From contig NZ_FMCW01000032.1 of assembly GCF_900091595.1 (NCBI RefSeq), positions 1 through 64,000 on the forward strand: a stretch of 64,000 nucleotides of DNA. The letters run 5' to 3'. Made by a program: the position numbers and the translations under genes. Below the pieces are notes generated by a model, which was not told the DNA's origin, did no database searches, and saw only the letters and a program-made list of their open reading frames with translations. Shown here piece by piece: positions 53,601-61,603 of this stretch; the stretch's first letter is position 1, and each line of letters starts with the position of its first letter. The stretch is from Micromonospora haikouensis. Its GTDB lineage: Bacteria; Actinomycetota; Actinomycetes; Mycobacteriales; Micromonosporaceae.

Positions 53601-53907
53601 TGCCGTTGAGCACGTCGCCGGTGGTGTTGAGGAAGACCACCGCGCCGTAGCTGGCCAGGTTGTCGTCGGAGAACGCGGTCGAGTTCTGGGTGACGTCGAC
53701 GGTGAAGCCGTTGCCGTTGCCCAGGGTGCGGATCGCGTTGACGCCCTTGTCGATCGACGGGTGGCGCTCACCGTCGGTCTTGGTGAACACCAGGACGCTG
53801 GTCCTGTCCTGGGCCGGCTGGGCCAACGCCGGGGCGGTCGCGGCGAGCGGGACGACGATCCCGACTCCTGCGATCGCGGCGAGCCATCGGTGTACCGATC
53901 TTGCCAT
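50689..53907 (-). CDS. Secreted ThuA - glucose/sorbosone dehydrogenase - PKD - CBM fusion
   Basis: A 1072-residue exported protein from ATG 53907 (GGAGGAACC upstream). Signal peptide 1-29. Residues about 37-260: ThuA-like domain (RTSVLVFTKTDGERHPSIDK; GGYLGVHAA). Residues about 270-690: soluble PQQ-type glucose/sorbosone dehydrogenase beta-propeller (PMTLSVLPDGRVLHNTRAGE; EIFLMGLRNPFRFDVDSRG; MDMEFGPDGNLYLLEYGDG). A PKD domain follows (ASPTSGQAPLTVQFSAEGSY; YAWDFDGNG), and the last 140 residues resemble a CBM6. The ThuA domain has no proven reaction. It probably works with the neighbouring TIM-barrel protein on an oxidised sugar outside the cell. Confidence 0.88.
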   Translation of the reverse strand: MARSVHRWLAAIAGVGIVVPLAATAPALAQPAQDRTSVLVFTKTDGERHPSIDKGVNAIRTLGNGNGFTVDVTQNSTAFSDDNLASYGAVVFLNTTGDVLNGSQEAAFERYIRNGGGYLGVHAAVEAEPSWTFYRDIVGTTAAGTASSGPASIDVADRAHPASKPLARQISLNDQWYNFTTNVRGAAHVLATVDEKTFTGGTMGYDHPISWCKDFQGGRSFYTGLGDSADTYANGAFRKHLLGAIQWSAGMVEGDCGATVKANYEKVILNDEPGEPMTLSVLPDGRVLHNTRAGEIRLYDPETGASPVITTIPVYQHDEDGLQSVTVGPDFATDKWVYAYYAPKLDTPTTDAPATSADPTAWDVYKGHNQLSRFKFVEEPTPHLDLASEQKIMKVDTDRGICCHVAGEVKFDGKGLLYLVTGDDTNAGGSDGFTPINESPTQGPGYDAQRSAGNTNDLRGKVLRIKVKADGSYSIPAGNLFPESEDRDDQTRPEIFLMGLRNPFRFDVDSRGFVYIGDYSPDSQVPNPARGPEGTGRWIATNKAGNFGWPYCYSPTLPYIDYDFVTKQSKGAFNCAAPVNDSPRNTGRQVLPPVQDPQLNYTFRATTTCAEAYLATPPGTCEFTWPVLGTGGVGPMGGPVYKYDAALASETKFPEYYQDAVVFGEFTRDKIFMMRTNGSGKLVGVEQFLPGFVFDNPMDMEFGPDGNLYLLEYGDGFFRANPDAALSVIRYAKGTRAPVAELHASPTSGQAPLTVQFSAEGSYDADPGETITYAWDFDGNGTTDSTQRDASHTYTTNGVFTAKLTVTDSSGKTAVLTREITVGNTAPTVKVTSPLSGTFFNWGDTVPWTVTVTDPEDGPIDCSRVTVSFVLGHDTHGHGMSDANGCSGSFETPADGADHAGGYLYGAISATYTDTGANGQPALSSLDQVVLQTFRQQAEFAQVQQGVTLANTTDAGGGQHVAGIDNGDHIALAPINLGGIDTITFRYAGGSTATAGTPRGIVELRLDSPTGELVTSATLNATTGTSAWASQTFPVSQAAGTHALYLVFKPVSGGPTTSLFNLNWVEFGGPTS

Positions 53908-54198
53908 CTGGTTCCTCCGGTGGGGGGACGATGTGCTGCCTGCTCCGGGCGGGACGCCGGGGCCACCCGGGTGGTGTGTGTTGCGTCTGGCTCTCTCATG
54001 GGGTACGGGACGACGCCGTCCCGATCCCGTGCGGTTCGCCGACCGGAGAGCTGCGTACGGCCTGGGCCCGTGCCGGGGGCGCGCGGCAGCGCGGCACGGG
54101 GTCACGGGTCGGAAGAGGTGACGGGCTACGGGGGGCGGTACGCCCGGTCGCCGTCCGGGGCCGCCTTGCGGCGCGGACGGTCGGAGCGGGCCCCGGGA

Positions 54199-54232
54199 GG
54201 TGACGGTCGCGTCGGGGGACGCGACCGCCACC
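54199..54232 (-). terminator. Hairpin terminator after the TIM-barrel gene
   Basis: Fifteen-base arms (54199-54213 and 54218-54232) with one mismatch and a GGGG loop, 54 nt after the stop. It separates this gene from the ThuA fusion gene, which must have its own promoter in 53908-54198. Confidence 0.75.
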
Positions 54233-54286
54233 TGGGTGCCGGCGGCGGTGTGGCCGGGCGGTGCCCAGCTACGGCCGCCGGACGGG

Positions 54287-55399
54287 TCAGTCGTTGGTGT
54301 AGATGGTCAGGTCGGCCATGTTGGCGTAGCTGAGCCGGGCGAAGTCCAGCGACTGGCCCGGGTTGGCGGTGCCGCCGGGGGCGGTGTCCATCTCCCAGTT
54401 GGCGTGGTGGAAGTCCGACTCGCCGATGGTCTGGAAGAACTGCTGGAAGTTGATGTCGCCCTCACCGAGCGGGATCATCTCATAGCCGTTGGGCAGCGCG
54501 GTGTTGCGGTTGCCGTCCTTGGCGTGGAACAGCGGGAACCGCTTGGTGCGCCGGGCCACGTTCAGGATCGGGTCGAACAGCGAGGTCTTCTGCTGGCCGG
54601 CCGAGTTGGTGTACGTGGTGTGCTTGTGCCGCGCCACGTACGCCCAGTAGATGTCGCACTCGAAGAAGACGTACTTCGGGTCGGTCTTGGCGAAGAAGTA
54701 CTCCAGCCGGCGCACGCCGGAGGAGCGGGTGGGCTTGCCGTTGGCGTCCAGCGGGCCGCTGTCGAGCAGGAACGAGTAGGCCACGTCGTGGTTGTGGGTG
54801 TAGAGGCGCATCTTGCGCTCCTTGGCCTGCCGGCCGAGCTCGTTCCACAGGTCGGCCGCGGCGTCCCAGTCGGACTGGTAGGCGCTGTTGGTCGGGTCGC
54901 TGCCGGTGCCGATGTTCTTCATGCCGAGTTCCTCGGCGATGTCGAGTTGCTGCTGGAAGGTGTCCGCCCGGATGCTCGTGTGGGTGCCGTTGGCGACCAG
55001 CCCGTTGTCGTCCAGGATCTTGCGGATCTCCGTCGGGGTGATCTGCCGGCCCAGGATCGAGGTGTGCTGGTTGTAGCCGGCGAACTCGATCTCCTTGTAG
55101 CCCATCTCGGCCAGGCTGGCGAGCACCCGCTCGAAGCCGTAGGGCACGCCGCTGTCGTCCGGGGCGGCGGAGATCCGGTCCCGGACGCTGTAGAGGATGA
55201 TGCCCCGGTTCTGCGCCGGGATGAGCGGGTCGACCCGCCACTTGCCGTCCGCGCGGGCGGGACCGTTGGTCTGGAGCACCGGCAGGCCGGCCGCGCCGAG
55301 CACGGCGGCGGCGCCGGCCGACGCGGCCAGCAGCCGACGGCGGGTGACCTGGGCGCGGTACTGGGGGTCGGAGGCCATACGGCGCTGATCCTCGTTCAC
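54287..55399 (-). CDS. Tat-exported sugar isomerase/epimerase-like TIM barrel
   Basis: A 370-residue protein of the xylose isomerase-like / AP endonuclease 2 TIM-barrel family. A twin-arginine signal TRRRLLAASAGAAAVLGAAG lies near residues 19-38. The barrel carries metal-ligand candidates Glu in YKEIEFAGY, His in LYTHNHDV, Asp/Glu in FFECDIYW, His in FPLFHAKDG and a late Glu in NWEMDTA. GTG 55399 is preferred to GTG 55408 because AAAGGTGG sits 5 nt before it. Export of such an enzyme suggests extracytoplasmic sugar conversion together with the ThuA/dehydrogenase fusion. Confidence 0.85.
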   Translation of the reverse strand: MNEDQRRMASDPQYRAQVTRRRLLAASAGAAAVLGAAGLPVLQTNGPARADGKWRVDPLIPAQNRGIILYSVRDRISAAPDDSGVPYGFERVLASLAEMGYKEIEFAGYNQHTSILGRQITPTEIRKILDDNGLVANGTHTSIRADTFQQQLDIAEELGMKNIGTGSDPTNSAYQSDWDAAADLWNELGRQAKERKMRLYTHNHDVAYSFLLDSGPLDANGKPTRSSGVRRLEYFFAKTDPKYVFFECDIYWAYVARHKHTTYTNSAGQQKTSLFDPILNVARRTKRFPLFHAKDGNRNTALPNGYEMIPLGEGDINFQQFFQTIGESDFHHANWEMDTAPGGTANPGQSLDFARLSYANMADLTIYTND

Positions 55400-55823
55400 A
55401 ATTTCCACCTTTCGAAAGCGGCCCTGCGGACCGTGGAGACGTGCGAAGTCCTACTAGGAGGGTCGAAGGACCTGCGCCGCCGAATACGCGTGGCCGGGTA
55501 GATGGCTGGTCGATCAAGGGGTGATGTCAACCGTGTTACGTCCGTGAACCGGACACTAACGGCGACCGCCAGCTAAAGATAGACCTCGAACGGAGAAACT
55601 TTTGTTCGTGCGAACAGAAGTTCCCGATGGTCGGCGAGGAGCCGCCGGACGGTCGCCCGCACCGGCCTCCCCCGTCGATCCACCGACCCCCACCAGCGCG
55701 AACACCGACCGTGACGGGAATCCGAGGACCCGGGCACGCCGCAGGGCGCGGCGTCGACCTCCCGTCGATTCGACGCCGCGCCCGCACGAGCCGGCGGGGA
55801 CCGGCCGTCACCATCCGGGGCGG
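55400..55823. promoter_or_regulatory. Intergenic region with TGTTCGTGCGAACA palindrome
   Basis: No gene is supported in these 424 nt. A 14-bp near-palindrome TGTTCGTGCGAACA lies at 55603-55616, and a - strand TTGACA at 55530-55525 could be a -35 box for the TIM-barrel gene, though its -10 partner (AGCCAT) is poor. The half-sites are GTTC-N4-GAAC, the reverse of the actinobacterial LexA order, so this is not read as an SOS box. Confidence 0.4.
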
Positions 55824-56405
55824 CTACCCGGAGCCGGCCAGCACCAGTTCCCCGAGCCGCTGCTCCAGCGCCGCCGCGTCCAGCCCGCCGGGCCACCCGC
55901 GCAGCAGCGCGCCGCCCTTGGCGACCAGCACGACGGCCGGTGGCTCCCGCACCGCGTACGACCGCCAGATCGTCTGCTGCTCGTCCACGACGACGGGATA
56001 CTCCACCCGGTGCGCACGCAGGTAGTCCTGCAACTCGTCGGCCTGGTCGGCGCCCGCCACCCCGACGAAGACCACCCGGTCCCGGTAGCGGCGGGCGAGG
56101 TCGCTCAGCGCGTCCTGCCGGTCGACGCAGGTGGTGCACCAGGAGCTGAAGAAGGTGAACACCACCGGCCGGTCGGCCCACAGCCGGGCGGCGGTGAGCG
56201 GGGTGCCGTCGGTCAGCCCACCGGTGAACGCGGGGGCGGCCGGCGCGGTGCCGGGCGCCGGGCGCAGCGCCAGGTCGGCGGGGACCGGGCCGGGCAACGT
56301 CGACGCGCCGCCGGCGAGCGCCGGTGCGGGCTCGGCGGCCGGCCGGGCGGTGCAGCCGGCCAGCACCAGCACCGCCAGCAGCGGCGCGAGCAGCCGCCGC
56401 CTCAC
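55824..56405 (-). CDS. TlpA/ResA-like thioredoxin lipoprotein
   Basis: A 193-residue lipoprotein: lipobox VLAGC with Cys18, Pro/Ala-rich linker to residue 55, then a thioredoxin fold with redox motif Cys90-Thr-Thr-Cys93 (FFSSWCTTC) and the cis-Pro segment REPPAVVLV. Likely a membrane-anchored thiol reductant or oxidant for exported proteins or haem and copper proteins. GTG 56405 overlaps the upstream lipoprotein stop by 4 nt, so the two are coupled. Confidence 0.87.
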   Translation of the reverse strand: MRRRLLAPLLAVLVLAGCTARPAAEPAPALAGGASTLPGPVPADLALRPAPGTAPAAPAFTGGLTDGTPLTAARLWADRPVVFTFFSSWCTTCVDRQDALSDLARRYRDRVVFVGVAGADQADELQDYLRAHRVEYPVVVDEQQTIWRSYAVREPPAVVLVAKGGALLRGWPGGLDAAALEQRLGELVLAGSG

Positions 56406-56854
56406 GCCGGCACCACCGCCACCAGCGCCGGACCCTCGCTGGTGTCCGGGGTCAGGTCGAGCGCCGGCCGGCCGGCCACCTCCAGCCGGTACCCGGTCCG
56501 CTGCGGCACCTGCACCGGCACCGCGAACTCGCAGTAGGTCGGCACCCGCTCCACCCCGAGGTCCTCGGCGAAGGCGGCCACCGCCGTGCCCGCCGGCAGC
56601 GTCCCGGTGACCAGGGCCGCCCCGGCGGGGTCGAGCACCCGGAACGGCGCCCGGTGGTGGAAGTAGAGGTACGGTCCGGTGCCGGCGCAGTCCACGCCCT
56701 CGGCCCGGATGTTGATGTCGCGGACCAGCACCCGGACGGTGGTCGGGGTGACCGCCTCCGGTTCGGCGTCGGGGCCGCCGCAGCCGGCGGCGCCGGCCAG
56801 CAGCAGGACCGCCAGCGCGCCGACGCCGCGGCGGGCGCTCGTGGTCAGCCGCAC
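56402..56854 (-). CDS. Small lipoprotein paired with TlpA-like protein
   Basis: A 150-residue lipoprotein from GTG 56854 (GGGGAGGAG upstream). Lipobox AGAAGC with Cys25. The mature part is beta-rich with only two cysteines (GVDCAG and PTYCEF), about 55 residues apart, which could form a disulfide handled by the adjacent thioredoxin. I do not recognise a family. Coupling to the TlpA gene suggests a common extracytoplasmic job. Confidence 0.7.
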   Translation of the reverse strand: MRLTTSARRGVGALAVLLLAGAAGCGGPDAEPEAVTPTTVRVLVRDINIRAEGVDCAGTGPYLYFHHRAPFRVLDPAGAALVTGTLPAGTAVAAFAEDLGVERVPTYCEFAVPVQVPQRTGYRLEVAGRPALDLTPDTSEGPALVAVVPA

Positions 56855-56875
56855 GTGGTCTCCTCCCCACCCGTG

Positions 56876-56915
56876 CCGTGGGTCCGTGGCGGCCTGCGCC
56901 ACCACGGACCCACGG
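56876..56915 (-). terminator. Perfect hairpin terminator after the M6 protease gene
   Basis: Perfect 14-base arms (56876-56889 and 56902-56915) around a 12-nt loop, 16 nt after the protease stop. Confidence 0.8.
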
Positions 56916-56931
56916 CGTCGGTCGATTCCGG

Positions 56932-58977
56932 TCAGGACTTCTCCACCCGGCACTGCTTGGTCACCGTCTTCGACGGGTCGCTCTCCGAGGTCGCGGTGAG
57001 CTTGACGAAGCCGGTGTCCGCCGCGGCGGCGGTGGCCCCCACCGACACCCGGACGGTGGTGGACTTGCCGAACTGGGCGGTGGCCAGCGGGTTGGGCAGC
57101 CAGGTCCGCCAGCCCGTGCCGGCCACCTCCGCCGAGAGCCGGTAGACGTCCGACTTCAGGTACGCGGTCGCGTTCTCCGGGTGCTGCTGCCCACCGGCGG
57201 AGTAGACGCCGCTGTTGGTCAGCTCGAACGAGCAGGTCACGCCCCGGTTGGTGGGCTTGCCGGTGCTGGTCACCTCGCCCTTGCCCAGGGTCACGCCGTG
57301 CGTGCTCGGCCCCCCGGTGCCGTCCAGCGACCGCACCGCCACCGTGTACGACAGCGAGCCGGCCGCGTCCCGCTTGAGGTCGATGATGTAGAAGTGCAGC
57401 CGGTTGGCCTCGTCGACGTACTCGTACTGGCTGCCGGTGTCCGCCCCGGCGTGGAACAGCGCGTCGGAGAGCTGCCGGTAGTCACCCATGGTGATCTTCT
57501 GCGGGGTGCCGTCCGGCCGGTAGAAATCGATCATGTCGATGTCCTGCGGGTTGGCGTCCACCACCCACTGGAACGGTGCGCTGTCGGCGTTCTTGGTCTT
57601 GCTCAGCAGCACGCCCCGGTCCGGGGTGAACGAGTCCGCGCCCATCCGGTCGACGACCTCGACCGTGTAGTTGTTGAAGCTCCCGCCGTCGCACAGCGGG
57701 TTCGTGGCGACCGTGCAGGCCGGCGAGAGGTCCTTGTTCAGGGCGATGTTCACCCCGGTCAGCCCCTTCGGGCCGGCGTCGACCGCACGGGCGGTCACCT
57801 GGGCGACGACCAGGCCCGAGGAGGCCAGCGCCTCCCGGGACAGCCGCAGCACGTGCTCCTCACCGAGCAGGCCGATCTTGAGCTTGTCCCGCACCGTGTG
57901 CAGCGACCCCATCGAACCGCCGTTGGTCGGCGGGATCTGCCAGCGGGTGTGCGGGCCGCCGGGTCCGTTGAACGAACCGCGCGACATCATGCTCCAGATG
58001 CCGGTGTACGCCCTTCGTAACGGCTCGCCGTACGGGTTGTTGTAGTTGTCGCCGATGCCGAGCAGGTGGGTCAGCTCGTGGGCGTACACCCCCATGCCGG
58101 AGCTCTCCCCCTGGGTGGAGGAGCCGGAACCGGCGTTGGGCCACAACGTCGCCGCCGCCTTCCAGGAGGTCCACTCCACGTAGCGGGTCTTGGCCCAGTT
58201 CGGCAGGTTCGGGTCCGGCGGGCCCCAGGAATCCGGCACGTCCTCCTTGTTCTGGAAGATCATCTGCCCGAACTCCTGCCAGGTGGACGACTCGTCCTGC
58301 CCGGCGCTGAGGATGAAGACCAGCTCGTACTGGTTGGCGACCTCGTCACCGACCGCCGCCCGCCAGGCGCCCAGCCCGTCGGTGCGGATGTTCTTGTTGC
58401 AGGTGTCCCCGCTCGGGCAGGCGCCGGGGTTGAAGCTGTTGTCCAGCCCGTACTGGTAGGACTTCGCCGGCATCTGGTACGGCCCGAACCCGGCCAGGTC
58501 CACGCCGTAGCGCCCGTTGGAGTCCTGCATCCAGTACTCGTGCAGGGTGTGCCCCTTGTTCAGGGTGTTCGGGGTGTTGAGGAAGTCCTGGTAGAACTTC
58601 GGCACGTCGGCGCGGGGGATGTTGGCCGCGACGGACTGGGGGTTGCCGAAGACCGTGGAGCGGGCCCGCTGGGAAACCGCGAACGTCTGGTCGGGATAGT
58701 CGAGCGCGACCAGGGCGATCTTGAAGTTGCGGATCGAGCCCCGCACGCTCGGATCGGCCCAGTTCTTGCCGGGAACCGCCTGGTAGTCGTCCCAGGTCAT
58801 GGTGTCGGGGTTCTGCCACGCCTGCGGGTCGAGGACCTGGAACGGCGCGGTGCCGCCGGCCGGATTGGCCGGGGCCGCGGCGGCCTGCGTCGAGGCGGTC
58901 GCCACGAGCGTGCCGGCCAGGACCGCGGCCAGCACGCGACGCCGCAGTCGGGGGGTGTTGCGGGGAGCACGGTGCAC
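56932..58977 (-). CDS. Secreted M6 (immune inhibitor A-like) metalloprotease
   Basis: A 681-residue exported protease. Signal peptide about 1-34. The zinc site is HELTHLLGIGD near residue 300, the HExxHxxGxxD/H metzincin form of M6 peptidases, with a following SMMSRGSFNG (Met-turn). N-terminal to it lies a propeptide-like region (residues 35-110). The C-terminal 250 residues are beta-rich. GTG 58977 follows AGAGGTGAA. It has its own terminator, so it is probably monocistronic. Confidence 0.9.
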   Translation of the reverse strand: MHRAPRNTPRLRRRVLAAVLAGTLVATASTQAAAAPANPAGGTAPFQVLDPQAWQNPDTMTWDDYQAVPGKNWADPSVRGSIRNFKIALVALDYPDQTFAVSQRARSTVFGNPQSVAANIPRADVPKFYQDFLNTPNTLNKGHTLHEYWMQDSNGRYGVDLAGFGPYQMPAKSYQYGLDNSFNPGACPSGDTCNKNIRTDGLGAWRAAVGDEVANQYELVFILSAGQDESSTWQEFGQMIFQNKEDVPDSWGPPDPNLPNWAKTRYVEWTSWKAAATLWPNAGSGSSTQGESSGMGVYAHELTHLLGIGDNYNNPYGEPLRRAYTGIWSMMSRGSFNGPGGPHTRWQIPPTNGGSMGSLHTVRDKLKIGLLGEEHVLRLSREALASSGLVVAQVTARAVDAGPKGLTGVNIALNKDLSPACTVATNPLCDGGSFNNYTVEVVDRMGADSFTPDRGVLLSKTKNADSAPFQWVVDANPQDIDMIDFYRPDGTPQKITMGDYRQLSDALFHAGADTGSQYEYVDEANRLHFYIIDLKRDAAGSLSYTVAVRSLDGTGGPSTHGVTLGKGEVTSTGKPTNRGVTCSFELTNSGVYSAGGQQHPENATAYLKSDVYRLSAEVAGTGWRTWLPNPLATAQFGKSTTVRVSVGATAAAADTGFVKLTATSESDPSKTVTKQCRVEKS

Positions 58978-59102
58978 GGGTTCACCTCTCGTCGGGAGGG
59001 ACGCGGCCGCCGGTGACCGGTGTCCCGAGGGTGACTGCCGGGACAGCCGTGCACCGGGCCGCGCAGCGAATCTAGGAGGCCGGGCCGGGGCGGGTCACCG
59101 TG

Positions 59103-59140
59103 CAGATGTCGGCAGGTGAACCGGCGGCTTCCGACACCTG
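59103..59140. other. Inverted repeat between M6 protease and DapA-like genes
   Basis: Ten-base arms CAGATGTCGG (59103-59112) and CCGACACCTG (59131-59140), matching at nine positions with an 18-nt spacer. It could terminate the DapA-like transcript or be an operator 126 nt upstream of the protease start; the sequence does not decide. Confidence 0.35.
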
Positions 59141-59231
59141 AAGGACCGGCAGCCGGTCGTGACCGGCCGGGCCCCGGCCCGGACCGACCGGCCCGGCCCG
59201 CCCCGGCACCGCGCGGAGCAGCCCGGACGGC

Positions 59232-60149
59232 TCAGCGGGGACGGCCGTCGGCAACCGGGTCGACGGTGACGGACAGGGCCCGGACCAGGTCCCGGCGCAG
59301 CCGGGCGGCGACCGGCGGCGGCAGCGGGCCGCGCGGCGGGCGGCACCGTCCACCGAACCGCCCGGCACAGTCCATCGCCAGCTTGATCGCCTGCACCGCC
59401 TCCGGCCGGGAGCCCCAGCCGAACGCCGGGTGCAGCTCGGCGTAGAGCGGCAACGCGCGGGCCAGGTCACCGGCGGCACAGAGGTCGTAGAGGCGCAGGG
59501 CCTGCCGGGGCAGCGCGTTGGACAGCCCGGCGACCCAGCCCCGGGCCCCGCACAACACGAGTTCCAGCAGCACGTCGTCCGCGCCGGCCAGCACGTCCAC
59601 GTGCGGGCAGAGGTCCCTGATCCGGTGCACCCGTCGGACGTCGCCGGAGAACTCCTCGACCGCGACGATCCCGTCGGTCTCCGCGACCCAGGCGAGCAGC
59701 TCCGGGGTGAGGTCCACCCGGGTGTCGTACGGGTCGTTGTGGGCCACCACCGGCAGGCCGACGGCGGTCACCTCCCGGTAGTGGGCGACCACGTCGGCGT
59801 CGCCGGCAGGGTAGCCGTCCGGGGGTGGGGCGAGCACCCCGTGCGCCCCGGCGGCGGCGGCCTGCTCCGCCCAGCGGCGGGACTGCCGGCTGCCGTACCC
59901 GCCGACGCCGGGCAGCACCGCGCAGCCGGGCGGCGCGGCCTGCACCGTCGCCCGCACCACGTCGGCCCGCTCGTCGTCGGACAGCGCCCGGTACTCCCCC
60001 ACCGACGCGCACGGGGTCACCCCGTGACACCCCGCCTCGGCCAGCCAGCGCACGTGCTCCTGGAGCCGGTCGAAGTCGACGCCGAGGTCGTCGCGGAACG
60101 GTGTGGTGATGGCGACCAGCACCCCCCGCCAGGGCCTACCAGCTGTCAC
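59232..60149 (-). CDS. DapA-family protein lacking catalytic Tyr and Lys
   Basis: A 305-residue (beta/alpha)8 protein of the dihydrodipicolinate synthase / N-acetylneuraminate lyase family, from GTG 60149 with GGAGGGAA upstream. The active-site pattern is altered: the YNxP tyrosine is His137 (VVAHNDPYDTR), and the Schiff-base lysine of VxxKE is Glu165 (IVAVEEFSGD). The phosphate/carboxylate loop is also changed (CASVGEYR). Aldolase chemistry by the usual Schiff base is therefore not possible. It may be a binding or regulatory protein. It is divergent from a PucR-type regulator, its probable controller. Confidence 0.85.
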   Translation of the reverse strand: MTAGRPWRGVLVAITTPFRDDLGVDFDRLQEHVRWLAEAGCHGVTPCASVGEYRALSDDERADVVRATVQAAPPGCAVLPGVGGYGSRQSRRWAEQAAAAGAHGVLAPPPDGYPAGDADVVAHYREVTAVGLPVVAHNDPYDTRVDLTPELLAWVAETDGIVAVEEFSGDVRRVHRIRDLCPHVDVLAGADDVLLELVLCGARGWVAGLSNALPRQALRLYDLCAAGDLARALPLYAELHPAFGWGSRPEAVQAIKLAMDCAGRFGGRCRPPRGPLPPPVAARLRRDLVRALSVTVDPVADGRPR

Positions 60150-60370
60150 TCGGGCGTTCCCTCCTGCGCGCCGGCGGCCCGCTGCCCACCGCACCGGAAC
60201 CCTACGATCGGCGATCACGGCGGCGCTTCGGACAATTGCCGGAACAGTCGCCATGGGGGCCGTCCTTTTGTCGGTAGATCCCCGGTGGACCTTGCGCCCG
60301 GGGCCACCGGCCGCAGATGGTAGGGCACCGGCTGTCGCACCCCTGCCGCGCAGCCAACCAGGGGAGATCC

Positions 60371-61603
60371 ATGCACGGTGAGCTTCAACGCATAGTCGAT
60401 GCCGTCGCCGCCCGGGTGGGGCGTCCCGCCCTCATCGAGGACCGGCGGCAGCGGGTGGTCGTCTACAGCGAACACGACGGGCCGATGGACGAGGTGCGCC
60501 GGATGTCGATCCTGCGCCGGCAGACCACCCCCGAGGTGATCGCCTGGTTCCGCCGGATGGGCGTGCTCACCGCCCGTGAGCCGGTGCGCACCCCGGCCGA
60601 CGTCGACCTCGACCTGCTCCCCCGGGTCTGCGTGCCGATCTGGCACGACGACCTGCTGCTCGGGTTCGTCTGGTTCATCGACGACGACGGGTCGATGACC
60701 GACGCCGACATCGCCACCGCGACCAGCGCCTTCACCGACCTGTCGCTGGCCCTCTACCGGGAGAACCTGCTCGGCGAGCTGGCCTCGCAGCGGGAGTCGG
60801 AGGCCACCCGGACGCTGCTGGTGGAGAGCCCGCAGGCCCGCGCGCACGCCGTCCGGGCGCTGCTGGAGGAGGGCACGGTCGCCGGTGACGGCCCCACCAC
60901 CGCCGTGGTGGTCCAGCTCGTCCCCGCCGCCGGGCGGCACCCCGACGAGGTGGCCCGGATCGCGCTGGAGCAGGCGCTGGTGGCGACCCGGCGGTGGCTC
61001 GGCGTGCGGGAGTCGCTGCACATGGTCTGGCCCGACCACGGGGTGCTGCTGATCTGTGGCGGCCGGATCGCCGGCCAGCCCACCCTGGAGGCCGCCGCCG
61101 AGCATCTCGACGAGGCGCTGGGCCAGGCGACCCGGGGGCTGTCCTCGGTGGAACGGACGGTGACCGGGATCGGCCAGTCCCGCCCGGGGCTGGCCGACGC
61201 GGTGCAGTCCTACCGGGAGGCGGTGCAGGCGGCCCGGGTCGGGGTGCAGCTGCCGGCGCTCGGCCGGGTCGTCTCCTGGGCCGGCCTGGGCATCTACCGG
61301 GTGCTGTCCCAGCTCGACGGCCGGCACCTCGACATCGCCGGGGTGCACCCCGGGTTGGAGCGGCTACTGCACGACGACGCCCACCAGGTGCTGCTGGAGA
61401 CCCTGGAGGCGTACCTTGACCTGGCCGGCAACGCCCACGCGACCGCCGAGAAGCTGCGGCTGCACCGGACCACCCTCTACTACCGGCTGCAACGGGTCGA
61501 GCAGCTCGCCGACACCGACCTCAAAGACGGCAACGAACGGTTGTGCCTGCACCTGGCGATGAAGCTCGGTCGGCTCGCCGGCCACTACCGGTCGGCGTCC
61601 TGA
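60371..61603 (+). CDS. PucR/CdaR-type transcriptional regulator
   Basis: A 410-residue regulator from ATG 60371 (GGGGAG 5 nt upstream). A GAF-like sensory part covers about residues 30-150, a GGDEF-like CdaR middle part about 180-300, and the C-terminal PucR HTH reads LEAYLDLAGNAHATAEKLRL then HRTTLYYRLQRVEQL. Such regulators usually control catabolism of purines, amino acids or related compounds. The 221-nt gap to the divergent DapA-like gene has no clear operator. Confidence 0.87.
   Translation: MHGELQRIVDAVAARVGRPALIEDRRQRVVVYSEHDGPMDEVRRMSILRRQTTPEVIAWFRRMGVLTAREPVRTPADVDLDLLPRVCVPIWHDDLLLGFVWFIDDDGSMTDADIATATSAFTDLSLALYRENLLGELASQRESEATRTLLVESPQARAHAVRALLEEGTVAGDGPTTAVVVQLVPAAGRHPDEVARIALEQALVATRRWLGVRESLHMVWPDHGVLLICGGRIAGQPTLEAAAEHLDEALGQATRGLSSVERTVTGIGQSRPGLADAVQSYREAVQAARVGVQLPALGRVVSWAGLGIYRVLSQLDGRHLDIAGVHPGLERLLHDDAHQVLLETLEAYLDLAGNAHATAEKLRLHRTTLYYRLQRVEQLADTDLKDGNERLCLHLAMKLGRLAGHYRSAS

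Noticed and set aside
55603-55616. SOS (LexA) box
   Set aside because: The half-sites are GTTC-N4-GAAC. The actinobacterial LexA consensus is GAAC-N4-GTTC, so the orientation is reversed.
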